A DNA stretch of 7,376 nt from Burkholderiales bacterium (lineage in GTDB: Bacteria; Pseudomonadota; Gammaproteobacteria; Burkholderiales; Ga0077523): positions 1-7,376 of the forward strand of contig JALORJ010000142.1 of NCBI GenBank assembly GCA_025459035.1, written 5' to 3'. Positions within the stretch are counted from its first letter, which is position 1. Every line of letters starts with the position of its first letter. The translations under genes were made by a program, and so were the position numbers. The notes beneath the pieces were generated by a model, which was not told the DNA's origin, did no database searches, and saw only the letters and a program-made list of their open reading frames with translations. Shown here one piece after another: positions 1 through 6,110 of this stretch.

Positions 1-585
1 ACCACGCTGCTGCGGGCCGTCTGCGGCATGGTGCGTCGGCGCGGCGTGGTGCGCTTCGCGGGCGACGACATCTCGAGCGCCGCGACCGAGGACATCGTGC
101 GCCGCGGCCTCGCGCACGTCCCCGACGGACGCGGCACCTTCACCGACCTGACCGCCGCCGAGAACCTGCAGGTCGGCGCGATCACGCGGCGCGACCGCGC
201 GGCCGTCGCGCGCGATCTCGACCGCATGTACGGCTACTTTCCGCGGCTGGCCGAGCGCGCTCGCCAGCAGGCCGGCACGCTGTCCGGCGGCGAGCAGCAG
301 ATGCTCGCGATCGCCCGCGCCCTGATGCTGCGGCCGAAGCTGCTGGTGCTCGACGAGCCGTCCTTCGGACTCGCGCCGCTGGTGGTGGCGGAGATCTTCC
401 GCATCATGCGCACCGTCAACGCGGACGAAGGCGTCGGCATCCTGCTGGTGGAGCAGAACGCACGCCTCGCGCTGGACCTCGCGCACCGCGCGTACCTGCT
501 CGAGACGGGGCGCGTCGTGCGCGCCGGTCCTGCCGCCGAGATCCGCGACGACGACACCGTGCGTCGCGCCTACCTGGGGCACTGA
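1..585 (+). CDS. livF: Branched-chain-type ABC transporter ATP-binding protein, LivF-like (5' end missing)
   Basis: This is the cytoplasmic ATPase that, paired with a LivG-type subunit, powers import through the LivH/LivM permeases. The window opens in frame at Thr-Thr-Leu-Leu-Arg, the residues that directly follow the Walker A lysine, so about 40 N-terminal residues lie to the left; 194 are visible against a usual 230-240. Numbering from the first visible residue, VPDGRGTF (40-47) matches the LivF segment VPEGRxxF, LSGGEQQ (94-100) is the ABC signature, and LLVLDEP (114-120) is Walker B with its catalytic Glu. The switch region reads LLVEQN, with no H-loop His, which is normal for LivF. The C-terminal part (LLETGRVVRAG) is also LivF-like. 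The four transporter genes downstream on the same strand support the call. LivG is not in view and may lie upstream. Substrate cannot be read from the ATPase. Confidence 0.93.
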   Translation, partial: TTLLRAVCGMVRRRGVVRFAGDDISSAATEDIVRRGLAHVPDGRGTFTDLTAAENLQVGAITRRDRAAVARDLDRMYGYFPRLAERARQQAGTLSGGEQQMLAIARALMLRPKLLVLDEPSFGLAPLVVAEIFRIMRTVNADEGVGILLVEQNARLALDLAHRAYLLETGRVVRAGPAAEIRDDDTVRRAYLGH

Positions 586-639
586 GAACCTGTGAAGCAG
601 TCCCCCACACCCGCTCGAACGCACCTGACGGCGCTGCTC

Positions 640-688
640 GGCGTTGCGAATGCTCGCCGTGGAGCCCGCCACGGCTGCGCTTCGCGCC
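640..688. other. Long interrupted hairpin inside the livF-livH repeat
   Basis: The arms pair as follows. GCCGTGG (656-662) pairs with CCACGGC (669-675) around a 6-nt loop. Outside this are symmetric 5-nt internal loops (651-655 and 676-680). Then GCGAA (646-650) pairs with TTCGC (681-685), and GGC (640-642) pairs with GCC (686-688) across a 3-nt bulge. A stem-loop-stem layout with balanced internal loops is unlikely to be just a by-product of GC richness. There is no T-tract after it, so it is not a classic terminator. It could be an mRNA-stabilising structure or the palindromic core of a repeat family. Confidence 0.5.
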
Positions 689-703
689 TTGATCGACACC
701 GCC

Positions 704-727
704 CGTCGCGCTCGCTCGGGCGCGGCG
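704..727. other. Second hairpin in the livF-livH gap
   Basis: CGTCGCGCTC (704-713) pairs with GGGCGCGGCG (718-727) around a 4-nt loop. This gives ten pairs, two of them G-U. It follows the larger hairpin by 15 nt and has no T-tract after it. In such GC-rich DNA some pairing arises by chance, so on its own it is weaker evidence than the 640-688 structure. Confidence 0.35.
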
Positions 728-794
728 AATTCCTGTCGCCGTCCGACCCAGCCGCGCGCCGACCGCGCGGCGCGTCGCTGAGCTGGCGCGCACG

Positions 795-1667
795 ATGGAA
801 GCCTTCCTGCACCAGCTCTTCGCCGGCATCGCGACCGGCGGCATCTACGCGTCGATCGCGCTGGCGCTGGTCATGATCTACCAGTCGACCCACCACATCA
901 ATTTCGCGCAGGGCGAGCTCGCGATGTTCTCGACCTATCTCGCGTGGACCTGTGTCGAGGCCGGGTTGCCGTGGTGGGCGGCGTTCGTGCTGACGGTCGT
1001 CGCGTCGTTCGTCGCCGGCGCCGTGATCGAGCGCGTCGTGATGCGACCGGTGCAGCACGCCCCGGTGCTGTCGGTGGTCATCGTGTTCATCGCGCTGCTC
1101 GTGATCCTCAACAGCCTCGCCGGCTGGATCTGGACCTACACGATCAAGACCTTCCCGAGTCCGTTCGTCATGCCCCGCGCGCTCGAGAACCCGTGGCTGT
1201 CGGCGCACGAGGCCGGCAGCATCGGCGTGACGCTCGCCGTGCTGGTCGCGCTGTGGGCCTTCTTCCGCTTCACCCGGCTCGGTCTCGCCATGCGCGCCGC
1301 GGCGCAGAACCCGGTGTCGAGCCGTCTCGCCGGCATCCGTGTGGGGCAGATGCTGATGCTCGGCTGGGGGCTGGCTGCCGCGATCGGCGCCGTCGCCGGC
1401 ATGCTGATCGCACCGGTGGTCTATCTCGATCCGAACATGATGGCCGGCGTGATGCTCTACGCGTTCGCGGCGGCGCTGCTCGGCGGCATCGACAATCCGG
1501 TCGGTGCGGTCCTCGGCGGCTTCATCGTCGGCGTCGTCGAGAACCTCGCTGGCGCCTATCTGGTCGGCACCGAGCTCAAGCTGACCGTCGCGCTCGCGCT
1601 GATCATCGGCGTGCTGGTGTTCCGTCCGACCGGCCTGCTCGGTCGTCGCACCGTGGTGCGCGTGTGA
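795..1667 (+). CDS. livH: Branched-chain-type ABC transporter permease, LivH-like
   Basis: This inner-membrane permease forms the translocation channel together with LivM. Its 290 residues match the family length of about 290-310. The N-terminus is typical: GIATGGIYASIALALVMIY (residues 11-29, first membrane segment), then INFAQGELAMF (from 35). The cytoplasmic coupling region that docks on the ATPases is RAAAQNPVSSRLAGIRVG (from 167), followed by hydrophobic GWGLAAAIGAVAGML. The C-terminus has AALLGGIDNPVGAVLGGFIVGVVENL, also characteristic of LivH. About eight membrane segments are expected. ATG 795 is chosen because it sits at the family's usual N-terminus. No clear Shine-Dalgarno site precedes it, which is odd given the structured spacer upstream. 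Its stop overlaps the livM start. The fold and family are clear; the substrate is not. Confidence 0.94.
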   Translation: MEAFLHQLFAGIATGGIYASIALALVMIYQSTHHINFAQGELAMFSTYLAWTCVEAGLPWWAAFVLTVVASFVAGAVIERVVMRPVQHAPVLSVVIVFIALLVILNSLAGWIWTYTIKTFPSPFVMPRALENPWLSAHEAGSIGVTLAVLVALWAFFRFTRLGLAMRAAAQNPVSSRLAGIRVGQMLMLGWGLAAAIGAVAGMLIAPVVYLDPNMMAGVMLYAFAAALLGGIDNPVGAVLGGFIVGVVENLAGAYLVGTELKLTVALALIIGVLVFRPTGLLGRRTVVRV

Positions 1668-2614
1668 CCCCGGCGCTGCGCGTCGGGGGCGTGGTGCTGG
1701 CCGTCGCGATCGCCGCGGCGCTGCCGTTCTTCCTGACCGACTACCGCACGTTCCAGTTCACGCAGGCGCTGATCTACGCGATCGTGCTGCTCGGCCTGAA
1801 CCTGCTCACCGGCTACAGCGGCCAGATCTCGCTGGGCCACGGCGCGTTCTACGCCGTGGGGGCGTACACGGCCGCGATCCTGATGGACCAGGCAGGCTGG
1901 CCGTACTGGGCCACGCTGCCGGTGGCCGGTGCGGTGTGCTTCGGGTTCGGCTTCCTGTTCGGCCTGCCGGCGCTGCGGCTGCACGGGCACTACCTCGCGT
2001 TCGCGACGTTCGCGCTCGCGGTCGCGACGCCGCAGATCCTCAAGTACAAGGGCATCGAGCACTGGACCGGCGGCGTGCAGGGCATCGTGACGCTCAAGCC
2101 CGACGCGCCGTTCGGGCTGCCGCTGTCGCAGGACCGCTGGCTCTACCTGTTCACGCTGGCGATCGCGGTGGCGCTGTTCGTGGTCGCGTGGAATCTCGTC
2201 CGCGGTCGCGTCGGTCGCGCGCTGGTCGCGCTGCGCGACCATCCCATCGCCGCCGAGGCGATGGGCGTCGACGCCGCGTTCTTCAAGACCACCGTGTTCG
2301 GCATCAGCGCGATGTACGCGGGCATCGCCGGTGCGCTGGGCGGCATCGCGGTGCAGTTCGTGTCGCCCGACGCGTTCACGACGCTGCTGTCGATCAGTTT
2401 CGTGGTCGGCATCGTCGTCGGTGGCATCGCCACGATCTCGGGTGCGCTGTGGGGAGCGCTGTTCATCCAGTTCGTGCCGAACGTCGCCGACCAGATTTCC
2501 AAGGCCGCCCCGTGGGCCATCTACGGCGCGGTGCTGCTCGTGTTCATCTACGCGATGCCCGGAGGCGTCGCGTGGATGCTGCGTCGCGTCGCGGGTTCGC
2601 TGCGGCGGGCGTAG
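1664..2614 (+). CDS. livM: Branched-chain-type ABC transporter permease, LivM-like
   Basis: This is the second inner-membrane permease of the importer. I start it at GTG 1664, where GTGTGA overlaps the livH stop by 4 nt; this suggests translational coupling and gives 316 residues, usual for the short betaproteobacterial LivM forms. The same frame stays open far upstream (to 944), but that part is an Arg-rich shadow of livH with no membrane character. Residues 10-24 form a first hydrophobic segment. LLGLNLLTGYSGQISLGHGAF (from residue 42) contains the diagnostic LivM motif, here with S52, G53, Q54, G58 and H59. The coupling loop is ALRDHPIAAEAMGVDAAFFK (from 189). A further hydrophobic stretch, VVGGIATISGALWGALFI, is also typical. 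No separate ribosome site is visible at the GTG. Confidence 0.93.
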   Translation: MTPALRVGGVVLAVAIAAALPFFLTDYRTFQFTQALIYAIVLLGLNLLTGYSGQISLGHGAFYAVGAYTAAILMDQAGWPYWATLPVAGAVCFGFGFLFGLPALRLHGHYLAFATFALAVATPQILKYKGIEHWTGGVQGIVTLKPDAPFGLPLSQDRWLYLFTLAIAVALFVVAWNLVRGRVGRALVALRDHPIAAEAMGVDAAFFKTTVFGISAMYAGIAGALGGIAVQFVSPDAFTTLLSISFVVGIVVGGIATISGALWGALFIQFVPNVADQISKAAPWAIYGAVLLVFIYAMPGGVAWMLRRVAGSLRRA

Positions 2615-2629
2615 CGTGCGTTTCGACGT

Positions 2630-2655
2630 CGGCGCGGCGTGGCCGTGCCGCGTTG
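2630..2655 (+). other. Intercistronic hairpin between livM and the binding-protein gene
   Basis: Positions 2630-2640 pair with 2645-2655 around the tetraloop GGCC. This gives 11 pairs, seven Watson-Crick (core CGCGGC with GCCGCG) and four G-U. It lies 15 nt after the livM stop and 43 nt before the strong ribosome site of the binding-protein gene. There is no T-tract, so it is not an intrinsic terminator. It could shield processed mRNA ends, letting the binding protein be made in excess over the permeases, as known for other ABC importer operons; that role is inference. Confidence 0.4.
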
Positions 2656-2698
2656 CCGGCAGGTCCGACGGTCGCCTCGACGACCGCATCCATCAACG

Positions 2699-2705
2699 AA
2701 GGAGG
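2699..2705 (+). promoter_or_regulatory. Strong Shine-Dalgarno site of the binding-protein gene
   Basis: AAGGAGG lies 8 nt before ATG 2714. It is the only near-consensus ribosome site in the window; the permease, dehydrogenase and cupin genes lack one. It fixes the start codon at 2714 instead of the earlier in-frame ATG at 2639, and fits high expression of the binding protein. Confidence 0.85.
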
Positions 2706-2713
2706 AGCAGTCG

Positions 2714-3919
2714 ATGAACCGGTTCATCCGCAGCACGCTGGTCGCCGTGACCGCGCTCGTCGCGACCGGCGCCGTCGCGGCCGGCAAGTACAGCCCCGGC
2801 GCGTCCGACACCGAGATCCGCGTCGGCCAGACCATGCCCTACAGCGGGCCGGCGTCGGCGTACGCGGCCATCGGCAAGGCCCAGGCCGCGTACTTCCAGA
2901 TGATCAACGAGCAGGGCGGCGTGAACGGGCGGAAGATCACTTTCCTGTCGCTCGACGACGGCTACAGCCCGCCGAAGGCGGTCGAGCAGACGCGCAAGCT
3001 GGTCGAGCAGGACGAGGTGCTGCTGCTGTTCAACAGCCTCGGCACCGCCAACAACACCGCGACGCAGAAGTACCTCAACGCGAAGAAGGTGCCGCAGCTG
3101 TTCGTGGCGACGGGCGCGTCCAAGTTCGGCGACCCGAAGAACTTCCCGTGGACCATGGGGTGGCAGCCCAACTACGTCGCCGAGGCGCGCGTGTTCGCGC
3201 AGTGGGTCCTGAAGACCCGCCCCGACGCGAAGATCGCGGTGATCTCGCAGAACGACGACTTCGGCAAGGACTACCTGCGCGGCATCAAGGAGGTGCTGGG
3301 CGACAAGGCCGCGAAGATGATCGTGCTCGAGACCACCTACGAGGTCACCGATCCGACGGTCGATTCGCAGGTCGTGCAGGCCAAGTCCAGCGGTGCCGAC
3401 GTGCTGATGAACATCGCGACGCCGAAGTTCGCGGCGCAGATCATCCGCAAGGCGGCCGACATCGGCTGGAAGCCGGTGCAGCTGATGACCGACGTGTCGG
3501 CGTCGGTCGGCGCGGTGCTGACGCCGGCGGGGCTGGACAAGGCGAAGGATCTGATCAGCGCGAGCTATCTCAAGGACCCGACGGACGCCCGCTTCAAGGA
3601 CGACCCGGCGATGAAGGCCTACTACGCGTTCCTGAAGAAGTACATGCCGGGGGCGGATCCGAAGGACAGCTTCAACGCGTACGGCTACAACTCCGCGGCC
3701 AACCTGATCCACGTGCTGAAGACCTGCGGCGACGACCTGACGCGCGAGAACGTGATGAAGGTGGCGTCGACGATGAAGGACGTCGAGCTGCCGTTGCTGA
3801 TGCCGGGCATCAAGGTCAACACCAGCCCGACCGACTACTACCCGATCGCGGAAGTCGTGCTGATCCGGTTCGACGGCCAGCAGTGGCAGCCGTTCGGTGA
3901 CGTGATGAGCGGTCGCTGA
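2714..3919 (+). CDS. Periplasmic substrate-binding protein of Liv-type ABC transporter
   Basis: This 401-residue secreted receptor captures the substrate in the periplasm and delivers it to LivH/LivM. MNRFIRSTLVAVTALVATGAVAA is a clear Sec signal peptide, with cleavage likely near residues 22-23 (AVA or VAA). The mature part begins the type I periplasmic-binding fold (Peripla_BP_6): IRVGQTMPYSGPAS (from 35), the helix ending in INEQGGVNGRKI (64-75), LDDGYSPPKAVEQTRKLVE (from 80), FNSLGTANNTAT (from 106), FVATGASKFGDPKNFPW, and QNDDFGKDYLRG at the lobe crossover. The protein has a single Cys (338), so the N-lobe disulfide of E. coli LivJ/LivK is absent. This pattern resembles a betaproteobacterial subgroup of unknown ligand, not classic Leu/Ile/Val receptors. 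ATG 2714 is set by the strong ribosome site. Its TGA overlaps the next ATG by one base. Confidence 0.93.
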   Translation: MNRFIRSTLVAVTALVATGAVAAGKYSPGASDTEIRVGQTMPYSGPASAYAAIGKAQAAYFQMINEQGGVNGRKITFLSLDDGYSPPKAVEQTRKLVEQDEVLLLFNSLGTANNTATQKYLNAKKVPQLFVATGASKFGDPKNFPWTMGWQPNYVAEARVFAQWVLKTRPDAKIAVISQNDDFGKDYLRGIKEVLGDKAAKMIVLETTYEVTDPTVDSQVVQAKSSGADVLMNIATPKFAAQIIRKAADIGWKPVQLMTDVSASVGAVLTPAGLDKAKDLISASYLKDPTDARFKDDPAMKAYYAFLKKYMPGADPKDSFNAYGYNSAANLIHVLKTCGDDLTRENVMKVASTMKDVELPLLMPGIKVNTSPTDYYPIAEVVLIRFDGQQWQPFGDVMSGR

Positions 3920-4704
3920 TGACCGGTCCGTCGCTCGCGGCGCTCGGTGGCCCGTTCCTCGCAGGGCGGGTCGCCACGATCAGCGGCGCCGCGCGCGGCA
4001 TCGGTCTGGCCACGGCGCGGTCGCTGGCCGCCGCCGGCGCCGACCTCGTGCTGATCGATCGCGATGCCGCTTCGCTCGACGCCGCGGTCGCGCAGGTCCG
4101 GGCCGACACCGGGCGCGATGCGCTGGGCATCGCGCTCGACGTGCGCGAAGAGGCAGCGGTGGCCGATGCCGCGGCGCGCGCCGTCGACCGCTTCGGCGCC
4201 GTGCACATCCTCGTCAACAACGCCGGCACGGCGATCCGCAAGCCGGTGATCGAGTTCACGCTCGACGAGTGGCGGCGCGTGATGGACGTCAACCTGACCG
4301 GCGCGTTCCTGATGTGTCGCCACTTCGTGCCGCCGATGCGCGCGGCCGGGTGGGGACGCGTCATCGGCGTGGCCTCGGTGATGGGCCATGTCTCCAGCGC
4401 CGGGCGCGGCGTGTACTCGGCTACCAAGCACGCGTTGCTCGGGCTCACCAAGGCGCTCGCGGCCGAGCTGGCCGACGACGGCATCACCTGCACCTGCGTG
4501 AGCCCGGGCTTCATCGCGACCGACTTCACCGCACCGTTGCAGGCCAGCGCCGCGTTCCAGGCCGAGCTCCAGGCCAACGCGCTGCTGAAGCGCTGGGGCA
4601 GTGCCGACGAGATCGCGCAGCTGATCACCTATCTGTGCTCGGACGCCGCTGCCTTCATCACCGGCAGCGACGTGCTGATCGACGGCGGCTGGGCGGCCCA
4701 TTGA
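3919..4704 (+). CDS. Short-chain dehydrogenase/reductase (classical SDR), NAD-type
   Basis: This is a 261-residue cytoplasmic oxidoreductase that interconverts an alcohol and a carbonyl. The order of motifs is that of classical SDRs: cofactor loop SGAARGIG (22-29), Asp47 at the end of the second strand (LIDRD), which favours NAD(H) over NADP(H), D74-V75 near the adenine, NNAG (100-103), and the catalytic set N125, S153, Y166 and K170 (YSATK). SPGFIATDFT (195-204) and the C-terminal TGSDVLIDGGW are typical. The stretch RKPVIEFTLDEWRRVMDVNLTGAF and the RWG-x-x-DEI segment recall gluconate 5-dehydrogenase and 3-oxoacyl-ACP reductase-like members, but the substrate cannot be assigned. The usual Asn before the SPG loop (VNxVxPG) is Thr192 in CTCVSPG. 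The start ATG shares one base with the binding-protein stop (TGATG), so the gene is probably coupled and acts on the imported compound. Confidence 0.92.
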   Translation: MTGPSLAALGGPFLAGRVATISGAARGIGLATARSLAAAGADLVLIDRDAASLDAAVAQVRADTGRDALGIALDVREEAAVADAAARAVDRFGAVHILVNNAGTAIRKPVIEFTLDEWRRVMDVNLTGAFLMCRHFVPPMRAAGWGRVIGVASVMGHVSSAGRGVYSATKHALLGLTKALAAELADDGITCTCVSPGFIATDFTAPLQASAAFQAELQANALLKRWGSADEIAQLITYLCSDAAAFITGSDVLIDGGWAAH

Positions 4705-4781
4705 AGCCGCATCGGCCCGCAGCCGCAGCGCAATGCCGGCGTTGCGCCGACGGCGTCGCGGCGCGGCTTCGCGAACGCGTC

Positions 4782-5447
4782 GTGCGCCGTGTCGCGGGCG
4801 CGATCGCGCTGCTCGTGGCCGCCGCGCCCGTGGCCGCACAGACGCCGATCCCGGTCGACCAGGAGCCGCGTCACGCGCTGAAGTTCGTCAACCGGCACGT
4901 GCGCTTCTTCGACGTCGAGCTGCCGCCCGGATCGCTCAGCCTGATGCACGTCCATCATCACGACGGCGTGTTCGTCAACATCACGCCGTCCGAGACCAGC
5001 GCCGAGGACTGGGGCGCACCCCTGGTGCAGCGGCCGGCGCGCGCACCGGGCGAGAGCTACTTCATCGGCTACGCGACGCAGCCGAAGGCGCACCGCATCG
5101 GCAACGTCGGCACGCGGCCCTACCGCGTCACCGACACCGAGCTGCTGAGCGGCTGCGGCGACGTCGCGCTGGCCCCCGACGCGTTCGCGGGGCCGCTGAT
5201 CACCGAGAACGCGCGCGTGCGCGTCACGCGCGTCGAACTCGCGCCTGGCGCCAGCACGCGACTGCACGGTCCGTGCGGCATGCTGGTGGCGGTGACCGCC
5301 GGCGACGTCCGCATCGACCTGCCCGGCGGCGCCGCGCGGATCACGTTCGAGCCGGCCGGCTTCCATTGGCGCGACACGCGCGATGCCGTCACGCTGACCA
5401 ACGTCGGCAGCACGCCGCTGCACGCGGTCGACATCCTGGTGAAGTGA
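4782..5447 (+). CDS. Secreted tandem cupin-like protein of unknown function
   Basis: I do not recognise a named gene. From GTG 4782 the product has 221 residues and begins MRRVAGAIALLVAAAPVAAQ, a good Sec signal peptide with cleavage after about residue 19. Two halves look like repeated cupin barrels. FFDVELPPGSLSLMHVHHHDG (from 42) aligns with VTRVELAPGASTRLHGPCGM (from 148), and IGNVGTRPYRVTDTELL with LTNVGSTPLHAVDILV. The first half keeps a metal-site pattern (H56, H58, H59 or H60, and H104). The second retains only H162 and H195 and has Cys165 where the HxH motif would sit. C125 and C165 are the only cysteines of the mature protein and could form a disulfide. A TTG at 4701 (TTGA, overlapping the dehydrogenase stop) is an alternative coupled start but would add 27 residues before the signal peptide. 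No clear ribosome site is seen for either. A metal-dependent periplasmic enzyme or a binding protein is possible. Confidence 0.78.
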   Translation: MRRVAGAIALLVAAAPVAAQTPIPVDQEPRHALKFVNRHVRFFDVELPPGSLSLMHVHHHDGVFVNITPSETSAEDWGAPLVQRPARAPGESYFIGYATQPKAHRIGNVGTRPYRVTDTELLSGCGDVALAPDAFAGPLITENARVRVTRVELAPGASTRLHGPCGMLVAVTAGDVRIDLPGGAARITFEPAGFHWRDTRDAVTLTNVGSTPLHAVDILVK

Positions 5448-5549
5448 GCCGCGGGCGCCCGTGCTCGGAACATCGGCTCGGCCTCGACCGCGGTCGCGCC
5501 CGCGTCGGTCCCGAGCGACGACGACGGGGTCGCGTCGTAAAGCGCCGCG

Positions 5550-5558
5550 TGCTACCGT
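5550..5558 (+). promoter_or_regulatory. Possible extended -10 promoter element, leaderless start
   Basis: TGcTACCGT fits the extended -10 form TGnTAnnnT. It ends 7 nt before ATG 5566, so transcription would begin at or next to the start codon. No Shine-Dalgarno sequence precedes that ATG, which fits a leaderless message. No good -35 hexamer is seen. The 118-bp gap from the cupin stop (5448-5565) also has a GC-rich inverted repeat just after the stop (GAGC 5446-5449 with GCTC 5463-5466 flanking CGGGCGCCCG) but no T-tract. The call rests on one short motif. Confidence 0.35.
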
Positions 5559-5565
5559 CTCTTTC

Positions 5566-5991
5566 ATGGACCCCTGGCCGGCTGACCGTCGCTTCAAGGC
5601 GTTGACCCGCTTGCTCGTGCTGGCGCTCGTGCTGATGCTGCCGGTGCAGGCGTGGGCCGGGCTCGTGATGCCGCTGCGCGCGATCGTCGCGACCGAGGGC
5701 GTCGACGACGCGCGTGACGCGATGCCGCCATGTCACGGGTCGCAGCCGGTTGCCGCCGACGTGGCCCCCGCGAGCGACCGATCCACCGACGCGTCCGACG
5801 TGTCGACCGCGTCGAGCGACCAGGGCGGCTCCTGCGAGCGCTGCACGCTATGTCACATGGCCGGCGCCTCGATGCCCGGCACCGTGTGGCCGGCGCTACC
5901 TAACGGGTGGCGACCTGTCTGGCACGCCGCGACGGTGCTCGACCCGGTGTCGACCCGCCCGCCCCCCGCGGAACACCCCCCCAGAACCTGA
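5566..5991 (+). CDS. Small secreted Cys/His-rich protein, probably metal-related (DUF2946/CzcI-like)
   Basis: The 141-residue product starts at ATG 5566. The frame is open upstream to 5461, but that part is Arg-rich and lacks signal character. Residues 12-31 (ALTRLLVLALVLMLPVQAWA) form a signal peptide or membrane anchor whose LPVQ end resembles CzcI-type proteins. The mature part has C56-H57, a low-complexity Asp/Ser/Ala linker (65-86), then C90xxC93xxC96-H97 followed by M98 and M103: a clustered soft-metal ligand set. The C-terminus is Pro-rich (STRPPPAEHPPRT), as in small proteins encoded before czc/cop efflux genes. A role as periplasmic Cu, Co, Zn or Cd sensor or chaperone is inferred from these ligands and from the CzcC-like gene downstream. 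CTLCH also matches the CxxCH heme c pattern, but the rest does not look like a cytochrome. Confidence 0.72.
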   Translation: MDPWPADRRFKALTRLLVLALVLMLPVQAWAGLVMPLRAIVATEGVDDARDAMPPCHGSQPVAADVAPASDRSTDASDVSTASSDQGGSCERCTLCHMAGASMPGTVWPALPNGWRPVWHAATVLDPVSTRPPPAEHPPRT

Positions 5992-6013
5992 CCCGGACGG
6001 CCTTTTCGCCGGG
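5992..6013 (+). other. Hairpin directly after the small Cys/His-rich gene
   Basis: CCCGG (5992-5996) and CG (5998-5999) pair with CG (6007-6008) and CCGGG (6009-6013), with one bulged A and a 7-nt loop containing TTTT. It starts on the base after the stop codon. No T-tract follows, so it may only weaken read-through or protect a 3' end. The rest of the 119-bp spacer to 6110 holds a (CG)5 run at 6061-6070, a TTGACC at 6030-6035 without a matching -10, and a weak AGGG (6100-6103) before the next ATG. Confidence 0.3.
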
Positions 6014-6110
6014 GGCGTGACGCGCGCGATTGACCGCGCCGCGACCCGCCCGACGGTGCCCGCGCGCGCGCCTGCGTCGCGCAAGGCACGCACGTTCACA
6101 GGGTTCGACC

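Larger units (their letters stand above)
590..740. repeat. Structured intergenic sequence, probable dispersed repeat, between livF and livH
   Basis: The 209-bp gap between livF and livH holds no convincing gene but is highly structured. It contains two predicted hairpins, a long interrupted one (640-688) and a 10-bp one (704-727). The left part, starting with GAAGCAGTCCCCCACACC, and the block around GCTGCGCTTCGCGCCTTGA resemble short repeats that I recall from intergenic regions of Rhodocyclales and Burkholderiales. That recollection could not be checked here. Such elements often yield spurious ORFs; the 94-residue Arg/Ser-rich frame from GTG 592 is probably one. The sequence lies inside a transporter operon, so it would be transcribed and could act on mRNA stability or on the LivF:LivH ratio. 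Boundaries are approximate. No transposase or target-site duplication is visible. Confidence 0.5.

Noticed and set aside
592..876. 94-codon + strand frame from GTG 592 across the livF-livH gap
   Set aside because: The product is Arg/Ser-rich without domain character, runs out of frame into livH, and its first part coincides with the folded repeat. It is best read as a spurious frame of that repeat.
944..1663. Upstream in-frame extension of livM
   Set aside because: This part is an Arg-rich shadow of livH. The hydrophobic LivM sequence starts only after GTG 1664, which overlaps the livH stop in the usual way.
4733..5605. + strand frame starting at ATG 4733 through the cupin region
   Set aside because: It translates to low-complexity Arg/Ala-rich sequence. 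The other + frame carries the signal peptide and the two cupin-like halves.
5844..5858. c-type cytochrome call from CTLCH
   Set aside because: The single motif is not backed by a cytochrome fold, a typical length layout or a clear distal Met region. A metal-binding Cys cluster fits the neighbours better, so it is kept only as a finding.
5992..6013. Rho-independent terminator after the small secreted-protein gene
   Set aside because: A stem is present, but no T-tract follows it and the next gene lies close by in the same direction.
6030..6058. Promoter from TTGACC in the spacer before the efflux gene
   Set aside because: At 16-18 nt downstream no TAnnnT-like hexamer is present; the region is GC-rich without a -10.
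6061..6082. (CG)5 tract as a Z-DNA or repeat element
   Set aside because: It is a short run in DNA of extreme GC content, and no second copy or function is visible.
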